A DNA stretch of 12,209 bases from JBHIBC01 sp046758905 (GCA_046758905.1 JBHIBC010000080.1:1-12209); one strand, 5' to 3'. Positions 1 through 9,563 are shown, counted from the stretch's first letter. Notes: a model not told the origin generated them from the letters alone. Made by a program: numbers and translations.

Positions 1-514
1 CGGTGGCGCGCTTGACGCGCGCCACCGCGCTCGCCGGGCCCTCGATGGTCACGACCGGAGGGTCGATCTCGTACTTCCCCCGGCGGTAGCCCCGGGCCGG
101 GCGGCCGACGAATTCGGCCACGACCGGGACCTCCCGCTGCGCCCGCTTCTCGATGTGGATCGGGATCAGTTCCGGATCGATCCGCACCACATCGGCGCCG
201 CCCGGCACCCGGATCATCTCGCGGGTCACCGGGACGTACTGCTCCCCGAGGGGCACGCGCGACAGGTCCACCCGGGCCGACAGCAGGTCGTCGGTGACCG
301 TCCTCAGGACCTGCTCAGGTCCGCGCAGCCGCACGCCCACCGTGTCGATGATCCTCCCCGAAAGCTCCAGCGCCTGCGGCAGGCCGACGTAGTCGATCGG
401 CACCTGGAAGTCCTTGACCCGCTCCGCCTCGCTGCTGACTACGAACCAGCAGACGAGCGCCAGCAGGAAGGAGAAGATCTTGAGGTAGAGGTTCTTGCGC
501 AGACTGATCCGCAT
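1..514 (-). CDS. cdaR: YbbR-domain protein CdaR, regulator of diadenylate cyclase (5' part only, runs off window)
   Basis: The reading frame stays open from ATG at 514 to the window edge, giving 171 codons with no stop; the C-terminus is missing. Residues 11-27 form one hydrophobic segment (LKIFSFLLALVCWFVV), a single N-terminal membrane anchor behind a short basic start (MRISLRKN). The extracytoplasmic part then shows the YbbR beta-repeat pattern: one repeat from about residue 30 (VPIDYVGLP) and a second starting near 127 (REVPVVAEFVGRPARGY). In the family, CdaR/YbbR binds the membrane cyclase CdaA and modulates c-di-AMP output. The start lies 6 bases after the cdaA stop, and its GAGGGA ribosome site overlaps that stop, so the two are probably translationally coupled. 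Full-length proteins usually carry several YbbR repeats; the next gene in many genomes is glmM, outside this window. Confidence 0.87.
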   Translation of the reverse strand, partial: MRISLRKNLYLKIFSFLLALVCWFVVSSEAERVKDFQVPIDYVGLPQALELSGRIIDTVGVRLRGPEQVLRTVTDDLLSARVDLSRVPLGEQYVPVTREMIRVPGGADVVRIDPELIPIHIEKRAQREVPVVAEFVGRPARGYRRGKYEIDPPVVTIEGPASAVARVKRAT

Positions 515-520
515 CGTCCC

Positions 521-1354
521 TCAGGCGGGATGGTCCGCGGCGCGCGCCCCGCGCGTCTCACCCTCGGGCGCGCGCACCACCATGCCCAGGTGATCGTACA
601 GGTAGGCCCTCAGGGCCCGGCCGTCCAGCGGCCCCGAAAGCTTCCCGTCCACCGCCGCGCGGATCATCCCGCGCTCCTCGGAGATCACGATCACCACGCA
701 GTCATACTCCTGCGACAGCCCCAGCGCCGCGCGGTGGCGCGAGCCGTACTCGCGCGACAGCCGCGGGTCGGTGGTGACGGGCAGGAAGCAGGAGGCCGCC
801 TTGACCCGGCCGTCGCCGATGATCACCGCCCCGTCGTGCAGGGGCGAGCCGGGCGTGAAGATGTTGAGGAGGAGGTCGTAGGAGATGTTGGCGTCGAGCG
901 GCGTCCCCGACTCGATCTGGTCGGGGAGCGCCTGCTCCCTCTCGATCACGATCAGCGCGCCGTTCGGCCGCGACGCCAGGGCGACCGAGGCGCGCACGAT
1001 GTCGTCGAGCATCCGGTCGGTCAGCTCCTGCTCCGCGTGACGCAGCAGCGAGGTCCGGCCGAGCCGCGCCAGGGCGCGGCGGATAGTGGTCTGGAACAGG
1101 ATGATGATGGCGAACGGGGCGTAGAACAGGACGTGCCCCAGCACCCGGTGCACGGTCGGCAGCTGCAGCGGCCGCTCCGGCGCCGTCACCCAGTAGGCCA
1201 GCATCACCAGCAGCACACCGGCGAGCGTCTGCAGCGCGCGCGTCCCCTTGAGCAGCAGGCCGACCTGGTAGATCAGCACGGTCATCAGGAGGACGTCGAG
1301 CAGGTCGCGCCAGCCGATGGCAGATCCGCTCATATCGGGGAACAACGCGTCCAT
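521..1354 (-). CDS. cdaA: Diadenylate cyclase CdaA (membrane DAC-domain enzyme)
   Basis: It makes cyclic di-AMP from two ATP. I chose the ATG at 1354 (277 aa, close to the family's usual 270-280). The frame extends upstream to 1465, but that would overlap the folP 3' end and adds non-conserved residues. Three hydrophobic segments lie at about residues 19-35, 41-57 and 73-89, the usual CdaA membrane anchor. The DAC domain follows, with both signature motifs intact: LHDGAVII (D174-G175-A176) and GSRHRAALGL (R206-H207-R208-A209-A210), plus ISEERG near 225-230. These motifs hold ATP and the catalytic metal in the family, so the enzyme should be active. It lies 19 bases after folP and 6 before cdaR, in one unidirectional block. 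The C-terminal tail after residue 262 is basic and acidic low complexity. Confidence 0.95.
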   Translation of the reverse strand: MDALFPDMSGSAIGWRDLLDVLLMTVLIYQVGLLLKGTRALQTLAGVLLVMLAYWVTAPERPLQLPTVHRVLGHVLFYAPFAIIILFQTTIRRALARLGRTSLLRHAEQELTDRMLDDIVRASVALASRPNGALIVIEREQALPDQIESGTPLDANISYDLLLNIFTPGSPLHDGAVIIGDGRVKAASCFLPVTTDPRLSREYGSRHRAALGLSQEYDCVVIVISEERGMIRAAVDGKLSGPLDGRALRAYLYDHLGMVVRAPEGETRGARAADHPA

Positions 1355-1373
1355 CTTCGCCCACCGGGCAGGT

Positions 1374-1871
1374 TTAAGCGGTTCGGACTTCGAGGACCGC
1401 GTGACAGAGCCGGGCGACGCACACCGCCTGCCGAACGTCGTGCGCCCTGATGATATCAGCGCCACCCGCGATGGCCAACGCCTCCGCGGCCAGACCGCTC
1501 TCCAGCCTTCGGCTCACGGGAAGCTCCGTCCCGCCGAGCACGGACTTGCGGGAGACGCCGATCAGGATCGGGCGGCCGAGGCTCCTGAGCGCGCGCAGGT
1601 GCTTCAGGATCGCCAGGTTGTCCGCCCTCCGCTTCCCGAAGCCGATCCCGGGGTCCACGATGATCCGGTCCTCGCGCACCCCGGCCTCGAGGGCGCGCTC
1701 GATCCGCTCCCTCAGGAAGCGGGCGATCTCCGGCAGCAGGTGCGCGTAGCGCGGAGAGCGCTGCATCGTTCGCGGCGTCCCGCGGATGTGCTGGATCACC
1801 ACCGGCAGCCGGAGATCGGCCACCGCGGCCGGCATCTCCGGGTCGAAGGTCATGCCGGAGATGTCGTTCAC
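1374..1871 (-). CDS. folP: Dihydropteroate synthase, C-terminal fragment (3' half of frame-broken folP)
   Basis: This is the second half of the TIM-barrel enzyme that joins pABA to the pterin diphosphate in folate synthesis. Visible family motifs in order are NDISG (residues 2-6), HIRGTPRTMQ (28-37, normally HMRGTP), DPGIGFGK (73-80), GVSRKS (105-110) and RAHDV (142-146). The pABA- and phosphate-binding Lys/Arg/Ser residues of GVSRKS are all present. The 'start' is a GTG inside what should be the middle of the protein: upstream in this frame the codons read AAAAGADRV before NDISG, as an intact DHPS would. This frame overlaps the 5' half by GTGA. The best reading is one gene with a one-base slip at about 1870-1930, either a sequencing error or a real mutation. 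A truly split, coupled two-subunit DHPS is a less likely alternative. Confidence 0.85.
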   Translation of the reverse strand: MNDISGMTFDPEMPAAVADLRLPVVIQHIRGTPRTMQRSPRYAHLLPEIARFLRERIERALEAGVREDRIIVDPGIGFGKRRADNLAILKHLRALRSLGRPILIGVSRKSVLGGTELPVSRRLESGLAAEALAIAGGADIIRAHDVRQAVCVARLCHAVLEVRTA

Positions 1872-2608
1872 CCGGTCGGCGCCGGCCGCCGCGGCGCGAC
1901 GGCGCCCGGGGCCCCCCCGGCGGGGGGGGTGTTGACCGCCCCCCGCGGGCGCCCGCCCGGCGGCCGGCGCAGCGCCGGGACCAGCGCCTCCAGCACCGGC
2001 AGGACGCGCCGGAGCTCCTCGTCCTGCGGCACGGGCGCGGCTCCCGGCCGGGTCGACTCGCCCCCCACGTCGATGATCTCGGCCCCCTCCTCCGCCATCC
2101 GGATGGCGCGGTCGACCGCCGCCCGCGGATCGAGGAAACGCCCACCGTCGGAGAACGAATCGGGCGTGACGTTCAGGACACCCATCACCAGGGGCCCGTT
2201 CCGGAGCGACAGCCGGCCGCTCCTGAGGGCGAGCGCCTCCGGCCGCGCGTCGTGGCCGCGCAGCGCCAGGTCGATCTCGCGCGCGACGGCTCGTGCCTCC
2301 CGGCTCCGGGCGGCCCGTCGCAGGAGCGCTCCGAGGGCGGCGCGATCACCCCACAGGAGGAGCGTCCTCCCGCCGGAGGCGCGGTCCGGGGCCGAGGACG
2401 AGCCGCCGCCGCAGGCGGCGATCGCGCGGCCGAGGAAGTCGGCGCACCCGGCCCCGACGGCCTCCAGCCGGACGAAGCGAAGCGTCTCGGCGGCGCCGCG
2501 CCGTCCGACGCCGGGCTCGCGGCCCGGCAGCCCCAGCCGGCGCCTCTCGCGTCCCGGGGTGGGGAGCGAGGCGGAGGCGAGCACCAGGACGTTGTGGGCC
2601 ATCGGCAT
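1868..2608 (-). CDS. folP: Dihydropteroate synthase, N-terminal fragment with long N-terminal extension (5' half of frame-broken folP)
   Basis: Residues 1-140 are an extension ahead of the catalytic barrel, ending in a segment of the type seen in some long DHPS proteins (GCADFLGRAI near 54-63, LLLWGDRAAL near 83-92). The barrel starts with MGVLNVTPDSFSDGG (142-156), followed by EGAEIIDVGGESTRPGA (174-190), the pterin-pocket motifs. After residue 213 the sequence becomes Pro/Gly/Arg-rich. The expected VDT strand appears only as VNT (225-227), and the frame hits a stop just before the NDISG motif that continues in the next frame. The start ATG at 2608 is uncertain because the frame is open back towards the ftsH stop, and M3 is an alternative. 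Codon use matches the neighbours. In the cell this would be the folate step after HPPK; here it sits between ftsH and cdaA. Confidence 0.85.
   Translation of the reverse strand: MPMAHNVLVLASASLPTPGRERRRLGLPGREPGVGRRGAAETLRFVRLEAVGAGCADFLGRAIAACGGGSSSAPDRASGGRTLLLWGDRAALGALLRRAARSREARAVAREIDLALRGHDARPEALALRSGRLSLRNGPLVMGVLNVTPDSFSDGGRFLDPRAAVDRAIRMAEEGAEIIDVGGESTRPGAAPVPQDEELRRVLPVLEALVPALRRPPGGRPRGAVNTPPAGGAPGAVAPRRPAPTG
1901..1953. repeat. GC-only imperfect inverted repeat with C7/G8 homopolymers at the folP frame break
   Basis: Arms GGCGCCCG (1901-1908) and CGGGCGCC (1946-1953) are perfect complements. Between them lie a C7 run (1912-1918) and a G8 run (1922-1929) separated by three bases, which could fold back on each other, and a further C6 run (1938-1943). 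Such a structure is prone to polymerase slippage and to base-calling errors, and it coincides with the point where the folP reading frame breaks. Confidence 0.7.
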
Positions 2609-2701
2609 GGCGTCGGGGGAGCCGGGGCTCGCCCGGCCCGTCCGGGATCGCGTGAGGGGTCGTGAGGCGCCGGTTTGCGCGGGCCCCGGCGCGGGCCCGA
2701 A

Positions 2702-4651
<1,950 letters not shown>

Positions 4652-4661
4652 CGGGCGGTCA

Positions 4662-4673
4662 CTCCCTTCTCCT
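4662..4673 (-). promoter_or_regulatory. Purine-rich ribosome-binding region of ftsH
   Basis: On the minus strand the leader reads AGGAGAAGGGAG, two Shine-Dalgarno-like cores in tandem. The nearer core is 10 bases from the GTG start, a slightly long spacing. Given the position of the -10 box, the 5' leader is only about 20 bases, so this site is nearly at the transcript's 5' end. Confidence 0.55.
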
Positions 4674-4678
4674 CACAC

Positions 4679-4707
4679 AATATAGACCGAATGCCCTTCC
4701 CTTTCAA
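4679..4707 (-). promoter_or_regulatory. Sigma-70 type promoter of ftsH
   Basis: On the minus strand a -35 box TTGAAA (4702-4707) and a -10 box TATATT (4679-4684) are separated by exactly 17 bases (4685-4701). They sit in a conspicuously AT-rich island within a GC-rich genome. The predicted transcription start is near 4672. This allows ftsH and the folate/c-di-AMP genes to be expressed independently of tilS-hpt. Confidence 0.8.
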
Positions 4708-4719
4708 ACATATATATGT
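4708..4719. promoter_or_regulatory. Perfect 12-bp palindrome ACATATATATGT abutting the ftsH -35 box
   Basis: The sequence is its own reverse complement and ends directly beside the -35 hexamer on its upstream side. The position suits either an UP-element-like AT tract for the RNA polymerase alpha subunit or an activator/repressor operator. The sequence alone does not decide between them. Confidence 0.5.
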
Positions 4720-4726
4720 CATGTCG

Positions 4727-4746
4727 CCGGCGCGGACCGGCGCCGG
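4727..4746 (-). terminator. Possible GC hairpin downstream of hpt, no U tract
   Basis: Perfect 7-bp arms CCGGCGC and GCGCCGG (4727-4733 and 4740-4746) enclose a 6-base loop, 9 bases past the hpt stop and just before the ftsH promoter. There is no run of T after it, so it is at best a weak intrinsic terminator or a transcript-end stabiliser. Confidence 0.35.
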
Positions 4747-4755
4747 ACCGCGAGC

Positions 4756-5265
4756 CTACTCCACGTATCCGAGGTACGGCAGGTTCCGGTATTTCCCCTG
4801 GTAGTCGAGCCCGTAGCCCACGACGTGGCGGTCCGGGACCTCGAAGCCGACGAAGTCAGGCTGCAGGTCGACCTTGCGCCGGAACGGCTTGTCGAGGAAG
4901 GTGCACACCCGCAGGGAGCGCGGCGAGGACAGCTGGATCTGCTGCATCAGGTAGGCGAGCGTCACCCCGGTGTCGAGTATGTCCTCGACGATCAGCAGGT
5001 GAGTCCCCTCGATGTTGACGGATGACGAGAAGACGATCTCCGTCATGAAGGTGGACTTGCGCGCCGTCACGATCTCCAGAAACCCGATCTCGGTCGGCAC
5101 CCTGATCTGTCGCGCCAGATCGGCCAGGAACATGAACGACCCCTTGAGGACGCCCAGCATGAAGATCTCCTGGCCCTTGTACTCGACGGTGATCTCGCGG
5201 CCGAGGGCGCGCACCCGGTCGGCGATCTCGGTTTCGGACTTGAGGACCTGGCTCGACAGCTTCAT
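4756..5265 (-). CDS. hpt: Hypoxanthine phosphoribosyltransferase
   Basis: A 169-residue purine-salvage enzyme that transfers phosphoribosyl from PRPP to hypoxanthine (and usually guanine). The PRPP-binding signature LLIVEDILDTGVT is at residues 90-102. An early loop, LGVLKGSFMFLADL (37-50), and the C-terminal base-recognition segment PDFVGFEVPDRHVVGYGLDY (136-155) match the bacterial Hpt pattern, as does the length. The start ATG at 5265 overlaps the tilS stop as ATGA. A strong GGAGAAGGAG ribosome site lies 5 bases upstream of it, inside the tilS 3' end, so the two are translationally coupled. The same frame is open much further upstream, but that part lies over tilS and is not coding. The tilS-hpt-ftsH order is a classic conserved cluster. 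Confidence 0.95.
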   Translation of the reverse strand: MKLSSQVLKSETEIADRVRALGREITVEYKGQEIFMLGVLKGSFMFLADLARQIRVPTEIGFLEIVTARKSTFMTEIVFSSSVNIEGTHLLIVEDILDTGVTLAYLMQQIQLSSPRSLRVCTFLDKPFRRKVDLQPDFVGFEVPDRHVVGYGLDYQGKYRNLPYLGYVE

Positions 5266-6686
5266 CGGGGCTCCTTCTCCAACACCAGGACGCGTCGCGT
5301 CGCAGCCGTGACCTTGAAGCGGTCGTCGATGGCGTGTCCGACGACCCAGGCCACCCGCTCGCCCGACAGGACGATCGGGATGCGGCCGCGCTCGTCGACG
5401 GGGACCTTGCGATCGATCAGGAAGGACTTGACCTTGCGCGTGCCGGGTCCGCCGAACGGGACGAAGCGGTCCCCGGGGCGGCGCGAGCGGATCAGCAGCG
5501 GGCCTGGGAGCAGGTCGGCGTCCAGGAACGCGCGCTCCCGTCCGCCGGTCCGCAGGTCCTCCGTCATCCGCCCGCGGGGGATCACGCTGGCCCGGAGGCG
5601 CAGCCCGAAGCCTGCGAGCGGCACCTCGCCGGGCACCGGGCACAGGGCTGCGCGCGGCGGCCCGGCGCCCGCGCCGACGTCGCGGCCGGGGCCGCTCCCG
5701 CGCGGCGAGATCGTCAGCGCGGGCCCCCGGCGCGCGACCACCGTACCGTCCGGCAGGCTGACCGACCCGGACCCGCCCGGGAGAGCGAGCAGGCCCAGCG
5801 AGCGCTCCACGTGGCCGGCGGTGATCCGGGCGAGGCTCCCGCGCACCCGGGCGAGGGCCAGCCGCAGGACGCGGCGCCGGACGGCCGGCGGCAGGTCCGC
5901 GAGCGCCTGCGCCTCGAGGGAGACCGTCCCGCCGCGCGACGCGGCGATCCTGCGGTAGTCCCGGGAGGCGACGCCGTCGAGGTAGGAGTCCTCGTCGCGC
6001 AGCAGCTCGGCGGCACGGGCCAGGGCCTCGACGGCCGCGGGGTTGTACTCTCGCTCCAGCAGCGGGATCAGCCTTCGGCGCAGCCGGTTTCGAAGCATCG
6101 TCGTATCGCGGTTGGTGGCGTCCACCCGATACCGGAGACGGTGCGTCTTCAGGTAGGCCAGGATCTGCCGGCGGCGGATCTCGATCAGCGGCCGCACCAT
6201 GATCCCCTCGACCACGGGGTGGGTCCCCGACAGCCCGCGCGCTCCCGAGCCGCGCAGCAGCCGCATCAGGAAGCTCTCCGCCTGGTCGTCGAGGGTGTGG
6301 CCGAGCGCCACGCGCTGGGCCCCGATCTGGCGCGCCGTCTCCAGCAGGAACTCGGACCGCAGGGCGCGCGCCCGGGCCTCCCGCGACGACTGCCGCCGCT
6401 GCCTGCGCGACCAGGTCGAGGGATCCACCCGCCCCACCGTCACCGGCAGCCGGCGGCGCATCGCCATGCGCCGCACGAACTCCGCGTCCCGGGCCCCGGC
6501 GGCGCCGCGCCAGCCGTGGTCGAGGTGGGCCACGTGCAGGTCGAGGTTCATCCCGGGGGCGAGACCGCACAGCAGGGCCAGCAGGGCGGTCGAGTCCGGC
6601 CCGCCCGAGACCGCGACCAGCACGCGATCGCCCGGGCGGATCATGCCGTGGCGGGCGATCGTCCTGCGAACCTGGCGCTCGATCAT
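5262..6686 (-). CDS. tilS: tRNA(Ile)-lysidine synthase TilS
   Basis: TilS attaches lysine to C34 of tRNA-Ile2(CAU), converting its decoding from AUG to AUA and its charging from Met to Ile. The 474-residue protein starts at ATG 6686; an upstream extension in the same frame would run through the tRNA gene and is rejected. The N-terminal PP-loop ATPase motif is SGGPDST (27-33), followed by LDHGWRG (55-61) and GHTLDDQAES (129-138), then DATNRDTTMLRNRLR (189-203) that leads to the substrate-binding middle domain. The C-terminal TilS domain shows SRRPGDRFVPFGGPGTRKVK (401-420) and VVGHAIDDRF (448-457). Residues 328-355 are a Gly/Pro/Arg-rich linker. It lies about 140 bases downstream of a tRNA-Met(CAU) gene, which has the same anticodon as its substrate, and overlaps hpt by 4 bases. 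Confidence 0.96.
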   Translation of the reverse strand: MIERQVRRTIARHGMIRPGDRVLVAVSGGPDSTALLALLCGLAPGMNLDLHVAHLDHGWRGAAGARDAEFVRRMAMRRRLPVTVGRVDPSTWSRRQRRQSSREARARALRSEFLLETARQIGAQRVALGHTLDDQAESFLMRLLRGSGARGLSGTHPVVEGIMVRPLIEIRRRQILAYLKTHRLRYRVDATNRDTTMLRNRLRRRLIPLLEREYNPAAVEALARAAELLRDEDSYLDGVASRDYRRIAASRGGTVSLEAQALADLPPAVRRRVLRLALARVRGSLARITAGHVERSLGLLALPGGSGSVSLPDGTVVARRGPALTISPRGSGPGRDVGAGAGPPRAALCPVPGEVPLAGFGLRLRASVIPRGRMTEDLRTGGRERAFLDADLLPGPLLIRSRRPGDRFVPFGGPGTRKVKSFLIDRKVPVDERGRIPIVLSGERVAWVVGHAIDDRFKVTAATRRVLVLEKEPR

Positions 6687-6825
6687 GGGACCTTTCCGGG
6701 GCCGCGCGCCCCGACGGCGGTCGCGTCGGTCTTCCCGGCGTCGTCTCGTGCGGCCGGCCCGCGTCCCCGCCCCCCGAGGGCGGCTGGAGGGTTCGGGCGG
6801 GGAGGACGGGGCTTCTCGATGCGAC

Positions 6826-6902
6826 TGGTAGCGGTGCGGGGACTCGAACCCCGGACGCCGCGGATATGAGCCGCGTGCTCTAACCAACTGAGCTACACCG
6901 CC
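6826..6902 (-). tRNA. tRNA-Met (CAU), probable elongator, CCA encoded
   Basis: The gene folds into a full cloverleaf. The acceptor arms are GGCGGTG and CACCGCT (a G1.U72 pair closes the end), and the D-arm is in GCTCAGTTGGTTAGAGC. The anticodon stem is CGCGG/CCGCG with loop CTCATAT, so the anticodon is CAT at 6866-6868. The T-arm is CGGGG-TTCGAGT-CCCCG, followed by discriminator A and a genomic CCA. The first pair and the G4-C69/G5-C68 pairs, with the GGCGGTG start and CCGCTACCA end, resemble elongator tRNA-Met as I recall it from Bacillus rather than initiator tRNA (which lacks a 1-72 pair). A CAU anticodon could also belong to tRNA-Ile2, the TilS substrate; I consider that less likely. Confidence 0.93.
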
Positions 6903-6918
6903 TTATCTCGGCTCCCGC

Positions 6919-6947
6919 ATTCTAGGGGAGGGGCGCCCCGCTGTCAA
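6919..6947 (-). promoter_or_regulatory. Near-consensus sigma-70 promoter for tRNA-Met (and probably tilS-hpt)
   Basis: The minus strand has TTGACA (6942-6947), a 17-base spacer and TAGAAT (6919-6924). The predicted start is near 6912, about 10 bases before the mature tRNA. The stretch between the -10 box and the start is G/C-rich (GCGGGAG), the type of discriminator linked to stringent control of stable-RNA promoters. The spacer contains a 10-bp palindrome GGGGCGCCCC (6930-6939). Confidence 0.85.
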
Positions 6948-7002
6948 GTTGCCGCCGGCCGCAAACCACTCAGCCGTCTAGATTTTGGGCGATTCGCTGG
7001 CC

Positions 7003-7008
7003 TATAAT
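7003..7008 (+). promoter_or_regulatory. Perfect TATAAT -10 box, divergent promoter for the Cys-rich ORF and hem genes
   Basis: TATAAT stands in an otherwise GC-rich stretch. No good -35 hexamer lies at 16-18 bases upstream (AGATTT at 6980-6985 with 17-base spacing is poor), so it may need an activator or be weak. A start near 7015 would leave a leader of about 57 bases before the GTG at 7072. It lies back to back with the tRNA promoter. Confidence 0.5.
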
Positions 7009-7071
7009 CTGCGGGGGTCGATTGCGGGGGCGACGGCGAGGCGGCAGGCAGCCGACGGGGGGGCGACCGCC

Positions 7072-7239
7072 GTGAAGGAGTGCAAGCAGTGCGCCGTCAG
7101 CGAGGACGACGCCTATCTGCACAAGTGCCCCATCTGCCACAAGATGATCTGCGACGAGCACAAGTACGTCCGGAGCGGACGCGTGTTCTGCAGCCAGTTC
7201 TGCGCCGCCTACTTCTTCCACGGCTCCGACGATGACTGA
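7072..7239 (+). CDS. Cys-rich putative zinc-binding miniprotein (55 aa), function unknown
   Basis: I do not recognise the family. From GTG 7072 the product has 55 residues with seven Cys and four His: C4-x2-C7, C19-x2-C22, then C27-x2-H30 and C40-x3-C44, ending in an acidic tail GSDDD. Paired CxxC knuckles plus CxxH and CxxxC would suit two zinc sites in a cross-braced or treble-clef fold (B-box-like spacing), but no catalytic residues are evident. The frame is open back to a TTG at 6985, but that part overlaps the -10 box and so cannot be in the transcript; GTG 7072 follows a G-rich stretch (GGGGGGG, 7057-7063) that can serve as ribosome site. The stop is 12 bases before hemB, so the two are very likely co-transcribed. 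Length and codon use look real: GC3 is high and Cys placement is regular. Confidence 0.7.
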   Translation: MKECKQCAVSEDDAYLHKCPICHKMICDEHKYVRSGRVFCSQFCAAYFFHGSDDD

Positions 7240-7251
7240 CGGGCGCGCCTG

Positions 7252-8226
7252 ATGGGCTTCCCGGCGCAGCGCCTGAGGCGCCTCCGTCGCACCGAGGCGC
7301 TCCGCTCCCTGATCCGCGAGACCGATCTCGCCCCCGGGGACCTGATCCACCCGATCTTCGTTCGTCCCGGCCGGCGTGTCCGCCAGGAGATCGCCTCCAT
7401 GCCGGGGCAGTTCAACCTGTCGGTCGACGAGGCGGTGGCCGAGGCGCAGGAGGTCGCTTCCCTCGGCCTGCCGGCGATGCTCCTGTTCGGCATCCCGCCC
7501 GCCAAGGACGCCAAGGGGTCGTCGGCCTACGACCCCCAGGGGATCATCCAGGAGGCGGCCGCAGCCATCAAGCGCGCGGTCCCCGATCTGCTGGTGATCA
7601 CCGACGTCTGCCTGTGCGAGTACACCGATCACGGCCACTGCGGAGTGGTGCGGGGCGACGAGATCGTCAACGACCCCACGCTGGAGCTGCTGACGAGGCA
7701 GGCGGTGTCGCACGCGCGCGCCGGGGCGGACATCGTCGCGCCGTCCGACATGATGGACGGCCGGGTGGCGGCCATCCGCAGGGGGCTGGACGATGCCGGG
7801 CTCACGAACACGCCGATCCTGTCCTACGCCGCGAAGTACGCCTCCGCCTTCTACGGGCCCTTCCGGGAGGCGGCGCAGTCGGCGCCCAGATTCGGTGACC
7901 GCCGCAGCCACCAGATGGACCCCGCCAACGCGCGCGAGGCGCTGCGCGAGGTGGGGCTGGACATCGAGGAGGGGGCCGACATGGTGATGGTCAAGCCGGC
8001 GCTGCCGTACCTCGATATCGTCTACAGGGTGCGCCGGACCTTCCGCGTGCCGGTCGCCGCTTACCACGTCTCGGGCGAGTACTCGATGCTTGTCGCGGCG
8101 GCGCGCAACGGATGGATCGACCGCGACCGGGTGCTGATGGAGAGCCTGTTCGCGATCCGCCGCGCCGGCGCGGATCTCATCGTCACCTACTTCGCCAAGG
8201 AGGCGGCGCGCCTGCTGCGCGGGTAG
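7252..8226 (+). CDS. hemB: Porphobilinogen synthase (delta-aminolevulinic acid dehydratase)
   Basis: It condenses two 5-aminolevulinate molecules into porphobilinogen in the cytoplasm. The 324-residue protein has the family N-terminus (RLRRLRRTEALRSLIRET, 7-24) and the three-cysteine zinc site DVCLCEYTDHGHCG (118-131; C120, C122, C130), so it is of the zinc-dependent rather than the magnesium-only type. Active-site Schiff-base lysines are K195 in SYAAKYASAFYGPFR (191-205) and K248 in MVMVKPALPYLDI (244-256). The start ATG at 7252 fits the family N-terminus well, although no clear Shine-Dalgarno precedes it, which suggests coupling to the Cys-rich ORF 12 bases upstream. hemL follows 38 bases downstream, giving a short tetrapyrrole unit. 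Confidence 0.97.
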   Translation: MGFPAQRLRRLRRTEALRSLIRETDLAPGDLIHPIFVRPGRRVRQEIASMPGQFNLSVDEAVAEAQEVASLGLPAMLLFGIPPAKDAKGSSAYDPQGIIQEAAAAIKRAVPDLLVITDVCLCEYTDHGHCGVVRGDEIVNDPTLELLTRQAVSHARAGADIVAPSDMMDGRVAAIRRGLDDAGLTNTPILSYAAKYASAFYGPFREAAQSAPRFGDRRSHQMDPANAREALREVGLDIEEGADMVMVKPALPYLDIVYRVRRTFRVPVAAYHVSGEYSMLVAAARNGWIDRDRVLMESLFAIRRAGADLIVTYFAKEAARLLRG

Positions 8227-8264
8227 CGGCTGGGGCGCGCCGGCTGCGCCGCGGGGAACACGTG

Positions 8265-9563
<1,299 letters not shown>

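Noticed and set aside
5266..6570. Upstream extension of the hpt frame through the tilS region
   Set aside because: The translated extension is Pro/Arg/Ala-rich noise out of frame with well-conserved tilS; the hpt domain begins exactly at the ATG coupled to the tilS stop.
6700..6825. Possible terminator between tRNA-Met and tilS (CCGCCC...GGGCGG stem on the minus strand)
   Set aside because: The stem is only 6 bp, there is no T run, and stems of this size are expected by chance at this base composition; read-through into tilS remains plausible.
6687..6887. N-terminal extension of tilS in frame to 6887
   Set aside because: It would translate the tRNA gene itself, and the residues are Arg/Pro-rich; the PP-loop protein starts normally at 6686.
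6970..8067. 365-codon minus-strand frame opposite the Cys-rich ORF and hemB
   Set aside because: It lies across the divergent promoter region and hemB, its composition is typical of GC-rich antisense frames, and hemB motifs on the plus strand are unambiguous.
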